Assembly (NCBI GenBank): GCA_034509425.1
Contig: JAVTVJ010000553.1
Location: 124,001-188,000 of the forward strand
Source: Eopsaltria australis
Lineage: Eukaryota; Chordata; Aves; Passeriformes; Petroicidae
Length of the DNA: 64,000 bases
Direction of reading: 5' to 3'
In this document: piece by piece, positions 52,001 to 61,000 of the stretch
Layout: each line of letters starts with the position of its first letter
How positions within the stretch are numbered: the first letter of the stretch is position 1
Translations under genes and position numbers: made by a program
The notes under the pieces: model-generated
Databases searched by the model: none
Seen by the model: only the letters and a program-made list of their open reading frames with translations
What the model was told of the DNA's origin: nothing

Positions 52001-55000
52001 GTTGCTAACAAGGGAATGATTTGCACTCTCTTGTTTGTCCTCCTGCCTGCCACAGCCTGGAAGCTTTGCTCAGTTTCCATGCTGAGTTTCACAGGCAAAG
52101 CTGCTTTTTTTTTTTTTTTTTTTTCATTGGCCAGTTCCCAAATCTCATAGTTTTTAGTGTTTCTCTCTAAAATACTTTCTGGGAAGCTGTACTATTTTAT
52201 CCTGTAGTGCAGGGTTTGGAGCAGAGAACATAGGACCAATGTTTATTTATTGCTGTAGTACTGTAGGATTAGTCTGTGATGTTTAAGAACCATGTTGCAC
52301 TCCTGCTTTTCCCCAAAAATCCCTCCTGGAAACCTATAACCAGAAAACTGATTTTTTTAAGCATTGCTTATATTCAAATTCTGGCTCTGTTTCTCTCATT
52401 TATGCCTTTTCTCTTCCCATATCATCCTTTTACCGGAGAGGAGGCTTTTTATTTTTAAATACTTTTCATTTTTTGGCAGCATCTTTTCATTCTGATTCCT
52501 TGGGAATAATTCCCAGCAGGTGTAGGAAGGGAAGGAGGACAGGAAGCTGCATCTCCTTTTAGCCAGGCAGTGGGGAGGAGAATGAAAGGCTTAATGAATT
52601 CAAGGCTGCTTTACTGAGACCCAAAAGCAATTGGAGGACATTTTCCCAGATCCCATCCAGGCTCTCACTGCAGTGTCTGAGCACATCCATTTTAGTGGAT
52701 TTCTCTATTCCCAATCCTCTGTTGTGATAAAGGGAGAGGAGGGCATGACTGGTTTAGTGGAGTGATGCCAAGGTTAGGGCAGAGATTTGAGTTGATTCCA
52801 GGTCATGTCTGGCTCAAGCTCCTTCCATCCCCCTTAAATTAAAAAAGGAGCTGAACTTCTGACACAAGAGGAATGCTCAGTGCTGTGGAGAAAACAAGAG
52901 AGAACCCAGCCAGAAGGGAAATACCCCTGTGCCAACAACAGTGGAAACCAGGTGCTGCTCACCTCAGAGGGTGCTGTTCAGCATTTCAAGCACAGCTGCC
53001 ATTTATTGAAGTGTTTGTTTTGATTTGATGCCTTGGGGTGTGCAGTGCAGCTGTTTCGGGGGTGCCACATGTCCTTTGTCGTGGCTGCTGGTGGCTCTGG
53101 AGGAGAAGGGTCAATTTCTGGAGTCAGTGACCATCAGCCAGGCAGTTGTTGGTGGCTCTGGAAGGGAGGGGTGAACCTCTGGAGCCATTGAGCCAGGCAG
53201 TTGTTGCTGTCTTTGAAGGGAAGGGTGAACCTCTGGAGCCATTGACCATCAGCCAGGCAGTTGCTGCTGGCAATGGGATTGAGCTCATCCTCCCAGCCTG
53301 ATTTAACAGGAATGGGTCAGTGTGAGATGGGAGCATTCCTGGACATCATCTGGAGCAACAAGATGTTGGTACTGAACTCTTCTCTCACCCTCTTGCCCCA
53401 GCTGGTGAAGGGGCTGCAGCAGGAGCTGAACCGGCTCTACTCCCTGTTCTGCTCGCGGAACCCCGAGTTTGAGGAGAAGGGAGGGAAGGTCTCCATCGTG
53501 TCCCACTCCCTGGGCTGTGTCATCACCTACGACATCATGACTGGCTGGAATCCAGTCAGGCTCTACGAGCAGCTGCTGCAGAAGGAGGAGGAGGAGGAGC
53601 TGGAGGAGCGGTGGATGAGCTACGAGGAGCAGCGTTTGCTGGAGGAGCTTTACATCACCAAACAACGGTAATGCCCCCCCTGCCAGGGGTCAGGGGAGAT
53701 AACCACACGCCTGGAGAACTCCCTCTGGGTGTTTCCAGCACCCTCCAGGGCTGTTATCTTTGGTGGCTGATTTTCTTCTGTTGGGGCTGGGTGGTGAATG
53801 CTGAACACAGCACTGGGCAGGCACTGAGAGCTCTGAATCCAGACAGACTCATGGAACGGTTTGGGTTGGAAGGGACCTTCAAGATCATCCAGTTCCAACC
53901 CCCTGCTAGCCCAGGACACCTTCTACTTGCCCAGGTTGCTCCCAAGCCTCATCCATCATGGCCTTGGACATCTCCAAGGTTGGGGATGTTGTGCTGTGAG
54001 GCACCCAAGTAGACAGAGAATCTAAAAATAGCAGCTCCAGACGTTCAAGTGGGACATGACAAATCATGAATCACAGTGGTTTGGTTCCTTGCTGAAACCA
54101 AGCTGAGTATTGGTGGTGCTTTGGAAGCATTAATTTAGCAGCAGCCCTGCTGTGGTGGGAATCAGGATGTGTCTCACTAGGGATGGGTGAAGGATGTCTC
54201 TGCCAGCTGCAGGGCTGGGCTGAGTGCAAGATTTCTGAGAAGAGGGAAGTTTAGAAACCTAATGAAGTGTTGCAGTGAAAAGATGACCCTTCAGGCATCT
54301 CCCAAGCACATGACCGAGGAGAAATGACCATTTTCACACTCGTGCTCCAGCTCCTTGGGCATCCTCTGAAGTGCTCCCACAGAAATCCCAAGAATCATTT
54401 GACACTGGCTCTTCTGCATAGAAAGAGTGGCTCTCCCTCCAGTGAGCAATTCAGTGTGAAATGATGGAAAATAGATTACTGACATCCTGTAACCTCTGCA
54501 ATTCTGCTGGGACTGGGAGCAGTTTAACCCATCCATACGTGTGCTTTACATTGTAGCTGCTTTTTGAATCCAGACCAACTAGAAAAGCAGGGGAAAAACC
54601 TTTTTTCATGGGAGTTTAAAGGGTTCCACCTCCATGCAGAACTCCATAATGCCCAGACCATTTCTTGTGGCTTTGTTGTCATTTGGGGGTTTAAAACAAA
54701 ATAAAGCAGGTGATTTATCTTCAAAATCACCAAGGAAACGGGAGGTGAGTCAGCTGCTCCTGAGGAAGGAGGGTGGGCAGATGCTTGGGGTGGTGAACAG
54801 GGGAATTGTCATGTCTTGATTGATTCCTCCTGTGGCCAGAGAAACAGGATTTGACAGACATTGATTCTTAATCAGCTTGAGCTGCTCCAGGAAATACTGA
54901 CACCATCACTCTCTCTTCCCAGCAGACAAAACTGTTGGACCCCACAGGAATGCCTGTTTGGATCAGAGAGGTTAAAGCTGCATTTTTTATTGGATCTCAG

Positions 55001-58000
55001 AAAGATCTCTATTTTCTAGGTTGAGAGATATAGAAGAGAGGTTACATGAGTTAAAGGCATCCACCATATCAAAACCACCTGTCTTAAAATTTAAGGTATG
55101 TATGTTCAAGAGGTTTCTACTGGATTTTTCTGCTTGCTGTAAGAACACACGTGCAGTATGAATCATTCTTAATATGCATCTTAATTAAAATGCATCTTAG
55201 TTTTGTTTTTTCCCATGTCCCTAGACATGATTTTGGTAGAATAATTTGGATGTGCTGGATGAAGTGTGTGTACATGTATGTAAACACCTTGCTGTGTTCA
55301 TAGATTATTGTTATTTATTCCAATTCTGTATTTGTAATAAATTCTGAGCAACCTGATCTAGTGGGAGGTGTCCCTGCCCATGGCAGGGGGTTGGAATGAG
55401 CTGAGCTTTAAGGTCCCTTCCAACCCAAACCATTCTGGGATTCTGTTTATATGAAATTATATGTAAACATACATGCAAAAATGTAGATTATAAATATATT
55501 TAATACATAAACCAGTTATTATATCAGAAACACATACAATTCTGGAAAGGTAAAAACCATTTGGCAGATTCCATCAATCACGTATTTTAAATAGTTTAAC
55601 TTCTACTCCATTGACTAATCCATCTTCCTTGGGGACTCCTTCTAACATGTCACATCTCTGAGCAAATCTGATTGAATTTCCTCCAGGAGTGGATTTTCCT
55701 TCCAAATTACTCTGCTCTGACAGTTAGCACACTTTCAATCTCACAAAGCAGATTGCTTGCTAATCAACTGCACAAATCTCTGGAATTCCTTATCTTTGGG
55801 AAAAGGCATTTTCCAGCTCCTGGGTGGGATGTGCAACACTTTCTAGTTGCTCAACTCCATCCTGAAGTATTGAACCATAAAAATGTGACATGATAGATGA
55901 GAATAAAACAGATTATTGTTTCTTAACTTGCCATTTTTCTTTCCTTCTGAGTTCAGAAGGGCTCCTGGAAGCCAAGGTCAATGTTGAGCCATAAAATAAA
56001 AGGAAACCAACCACAATTCATGTTGTCACAGCCTTCTCCTTTTCATCACTGCTTGAAAGATTGTGTCAGGCTATTATCTCTCCCATCAAGGAAGCTGGGG
56101 TCCTCCCCCAGCTCTGGCAAAGATTATTCTTCACTCATTTGTGTTTAAACTGAAAGGTTTTTGGACAGTTGCTTTTTTAGATGGAGAGGAGAAAAAAAAA
56201 AAAGGAGGAAGAAACTTTAGATAAAGAGGACTTTATCTACCCAAATAGAAGAGATAGATCTGTAATCTCCAGGTGACATTTCCACTGTAGTGCACAATTT
56301 TTCTTGCCCTTACTGGCAGGGAGATGTTTTGTTTCTGTGAAGCTTCACTCTGGTGACTCCCGTGGCTTGAGACAGAGCTCCAGAGGGAGAAGCTTTCCAT
56401 GTGGAATGATGGCAAGGGAGGATTTCAGCAGGATGGCTGAAATGGAATTGCTCATCAGAAACCAGTCCAGCTCACTGAGGGTGACTGGTTTGTTGAAAGG
56501 AACAGCCTTGGCTCTTCCTGTCAGCTCCTTTATGGACTGAAAAAAAATTAGGGTTCCCAGGATGAGACAGAGTCACTGGTGCCACATGAAGGAGAGTTGA
56601 GCTTGATGTTGAGCAAGCACAAAGGTTGCTTTTGGCAAGGTAAATAAAAAAAGAAATACAGCAGTTTGCTTGGGTCGTGTTTAATATTAGAGGAACTGAA
56701 ATTATTGACTCCATGGGGAGGAAAAGCCCCACAAAACATGAAGAGATGGGGTGTGCTGTACTCTGATAAAATATTGGAGAAGCCACCAGAGTGGGAACTT
56801 GAGGGTGAGGGGTCTTTGTCTCTCTCAGGTGAAATAATGGCATAACCTGCCAGACCAACAGGAGCTGTGGGGGGTTAAAAGCAGAGCCAACATCCTGTTG
56901 TAAATTTAAGCTTTAGAATCACAGCCTCCTCTCCACCAGCCTTGAAAGAGGAGTTAAAGGATGAGAGGCTGAAGAACACAGGAACATGGGGAATGCTGTG
57001 ACACCAACCCCTTTATGCCTCTGGTGTATGAAAATAGGGAATTTTTTATTGTAGGATGATTTTCAGTCACAGCAGGGAAGAGGAGAGCAGGATGTACCTC
57101 AGTTGCTCCTTAGGACTGACATGGAAATCCATTTAAATCTGCACTTGGAATGTGCTGGCCCTGAGGGCTTCAGGGTTCCTCAGCACTTCCCACTCATCCA
57201 AGGTGACAGAAACTCTTCTGGAAGAAGGTCCAGCCTGTACCTCATGTTCCTTTGTCCTGATGCCCAAAAGGGCTCTGCTGCCTCACTTCTGTTGACTCAT
57301 TCAGCTTTTTTTTCTTTTTTTTTTTTTTTTTTTTTACTTAATTATGAAAATCCTGCAGTGCTAACTTGAATGGATGACTACTTGGCTCAGCTCCTGCTTA
57401 AAATACAAATAAATTCATTAAGTCTTCTCTTTATGAATCATAACCAGGAGAGAAGTGCTGCTCTGAAAGGTCATTTTGTAAACATGTCTCCTGTGTTGCT
57501 GAACATTTACAGGAAAATGCCCCACTCCTGCTTCCAGGAGAAAGACCAAAATTAATAAATATTTTCTAGAAAGATTTTAGTCTTTTATTCCCAGTAGTTT
57601 TTATAATACAGCAGCCACCTTGCACCGGCACTGACAGTCTAATGGCTGCAGTTTAAAGGATTTAGGGTTTAGAATTGTAGATTTAAGGTTGGAAAAGACC
57701 TGTCCACCACCAAACCACATCCCCAAGTGCCACATCCACGTGGCTTTTAAATCCCTCCGGGGATGGGGACTCCAACATTGTTTATCAATAGAAATGATGG
57801 GACAGCAGTGGGACAAAAGCACCACACGTGTAACCACTGAAACCAGTTACCTCTTGGGGTTTTCCCAGTCTCTTTTGAATGTCCTCTTCTAAGTGCAAGC
57901 TGGCAGGCACTGCCTGATTCCTCCCTAGAGCAGAAAAACCATAATTGTGCCCTTCAGATGCTCGACACAGGAATATCAGATGCACAGGGTTAGAGGTTAC

Positions 58001-61000
58001 TTATTCAATTTAAAAGGTTGCACTGCCTGTTCTGGTTCTGTTGTGTTTAAAGATCAGAAAGATTTTTTTGTCCAAGCTGCCAAAACACAAGATCTGTGTA
58101 AAACTTGGGTTGAAGGAAGAAAAGCAGCTTTGCACCAAGTGACAATTTTAATGACAGTGCTGTGCTGGGTGTAACATGGAATAACCATGCTGAAAGTCTA
58201 GATTTTTCTTTTTCCATCAAGTTTGGACTTCTTTTGGAAGGCAGAAGTGTGGTACCAGTGCCAAGGCAGAGGAGGAGGAATGTTTTGTGCAGCACTGGAA
58301 TCCAGGAGGTGAAAAGGACCATTATTCCTCATTCCATGTGCTGACATACAGGGAAGGCACGTGGCATTCCAAGGATCCTTCACGTGCACTTAACAGGAAT
58401 TCAGCAATCTCTCTTGCTGGCTGAGCAGCTGATGATGGTAAAATCAATTTTTTCAACTAAGAAAATAAAGGTTTAAAAGATAATTTTGACTTAGGGAAAT
58501 GCCTTTTACCACCGAGTTTTCCATTTGATGGTTTTAGGGGGCGATGCCTGAGCGTTAGTAGTGGAGGGTCAGCATTGAATCCTGACCTTGGGTTGGTTTT
58601 AATGACCCCAAAATTCAGATTCAGTGACTTCTTAGGTGTGGCAGCTCAGATTTACTCAGTTGGTGCTGGAGGAAGGGCTTGAGAGCAAGGTCACAGCAAC
58701 TTGGGGTGACATCAGAGGGTCTCAGTGGGCTGTGCCAGCTCCTGGGACATGGTGGCACTGGTGATAAGCACAATCTGTTCACTTAACACCAGGTATTTGT
58801 AGCAAGAAAATCATGGAGAACTTGGTCAGGATAAGAATGGGGAGGTGTGGCAGGTTTGGGAAGCTCCAGGAGAAATCAAACTCATTAAATTTCCTCAGTG
58901 TCTCCCAATAACTCTTCTTGCTCCATCCTTTCCAGCCTTGGTGGACCTCTCTGAGTTCAAATACCCAACCTGATTTTTGGTTTTCCAGCTGTGAAGCACC
59001 CCAACAAGCAGCCAAGGGCAATTAAACCCTCATTTATGGATTTTATGGTGTTCTTCCCTGTTTGGATCGACCAAAACTTTGAGTCCCTCAGTTGAAACCA
59101 AGAAACCAGGCAGAGAGAGAAGGGAAGCATCATTTCCATCCTGATTAACGTGGATGAAATCTCTCCCCAGGTTGAGAATTTCTTCTGCATGGGATCTCCC
59201 CTGGCCGTGTTCCTGGCCCTGCGTGGGATCCGGCCCGGAACCAGCGGCAGCCAGGACCACATCCTGCCCAGGACCATTTGTAACAGATTATTAAACATTT
59301 TTCATCCAACAGATCCAGTGGTGAGTCTGTAATTGCAGTCTCAGGCTTTTACCTTGCCTGTTTTGAAGCTCTGGGATAACGTGGGATCTTCAAAGCGTGT
59401 GAGTCAACACGAGTGTGTTCCAGCAGAGGATTATTTGTTAGTGGTTGTTATACAATGGCTTGGGGTTTGGAATTGTAGAATTGCATTTCCTGCAAGTAGT
59501 TGCCTTAAATAACATGTATTGTGCTTCTCTTTTCATAATAATAAGCATAAGATTTGGGATTACTCTGATTTCTGGTTTTTTGCAAAGAAATGATCCATTT
59601 CCAGACAAGGATTTTGTCTTTAACTTCCTGGCTTCCATTAAAACATCATCAGTCCAAAGACATTTTTGCTGTTAAAAAAGGCTTCACAAGCAGTTGACAA
59701 GATAATATAGAGAAGCAAAGACTGGGGATTTTTTTTCCCAAAGGATCCTAAAAGTAGAAGTTTGCTGACAGTATTTGGGAGAGGATTATTGGTGTGGCTT
59801 TGCCTTTTCCTTATTCCACAGCAGCCAGTGCTGGCTGTTACCAAATCAGGTACTGGACCTTTGATCTGCATCCCCTTGGTAACTTCTTTGATGCAAGTCT
59901 GATTTGGGATTTCATGTAGAACAGCAATTTGGGGATCCTTTCCCGTTTAAAGTAGCTGAATGTAAGTGTATTCAGACTTCAATCCAAACATGCTCATGTT
60001 CAGCTCCAGCTACTCCAGAATTTTCCTGGATTGTCAGGGACAATTGGTTCCACTCTGCAAAGAGTAACCTCACTTAGCTTTACAATAAAGAAGTGCAGGA
60101 TGCTCTTCTACATCTCAGCAAACAAAGAGAACTAAATAATCAATAGGAAAATATTTTTTAAATAAACACCACTCATGGTTTGCACAGGGATCAGCGAAGA
60201 GCCATCAAACAAAACATTTACACAGCCGGTCCCTCCCTCTCTGTTGTGTTAGAATCAGCTTAACTTTACATAAAGCTTGTTCTGTGACAACTTTGTTTGT
60301 TCTCAGTACAACCATCTGGTAGGAGCCTGTGTGTTAATACAATGTGTAGTACAAGTGTTGTAATAAAAGTGTTGCAGGGATGTGCAAAAGTGAGCTCACA
60401 AGCAACTGGGCAGCTGATAAATCTTCCAGGCTGTGAAACTAAAAGTGAATCAGACCATAAACCACTGTGTCACCTTCTAGGCTTTGCTTTTTGCAGATAT
60501 TCAGGATTTGAGGTTGGAGAGGGCTCTGGATGGGGAAGGGAATGTGATTTTTTTTCCCAGTCTGGCCACCCAGGATTGATCTTTGCTCCGAATTCCCCTT
60601 CCAGGCCTACAGATTAGAACCCTTAATCCTGAAACACTACAGCAACATCTCGCCCGTGCAGATCCACTGGTACAACACGGCCAACCCCCTCCCCTACGAG
60701 CACATGAAGCCAAGTTTCCTGAACCCCAGCAAAGAAGCTACCTCAGCCCCCGACACCGAGAGCGCCTCGGCGGCGCCCAGCCCCACCACGTCCCCGGTGA
60801 TGGTGCGGCGCCACTACGGGGAGTCCATCACCAACATTGGCAAAGCCAGCATCCTGGGTAATGTCCCCTCTGCCCCTGGGTTGGGGTGGGACATCCAGAA
60901 TTTTGGGTGATGGTGTCCCCTCTGTCCCTGGGTTGGGATGGGAGAGCCTCGGGGAGCTTTGCTGCTCTCCAGGGTTGCAGCCCTAAGGAAACGCGGCTCT

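Larger units (their letters stand above)
43997..53401 (+). other. DDHD1: DDHD1 intron 6 (9,405 bp)
   Basis: GTAAGG..CCCCAG, phase 0. CR1 pieces lie at 45768-46362, 47292-47403, 49460-49735 and perhaps 50903-50945. T runs are at 51045-51062 and 52105-52124, and a minisatellite is at 53084-53264. 44000-45765 has no recognised element. 47840-49330 is unusually free of stops and is discussed under findings. 50950-53080 shows nothing else. Confidence 0.9.
55096..59170 (+). other. DDHD1: DDHD1 intron 8 (4,075 bp)
   Basis: GTATGT..CCCCAG, phase 0. CR1 pieces are at 55347-55446 and 57672-57780 and a T run at 57306-57335. 55447-57300 and 57781-59170 have no recognised element. Confidence 0.92.
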
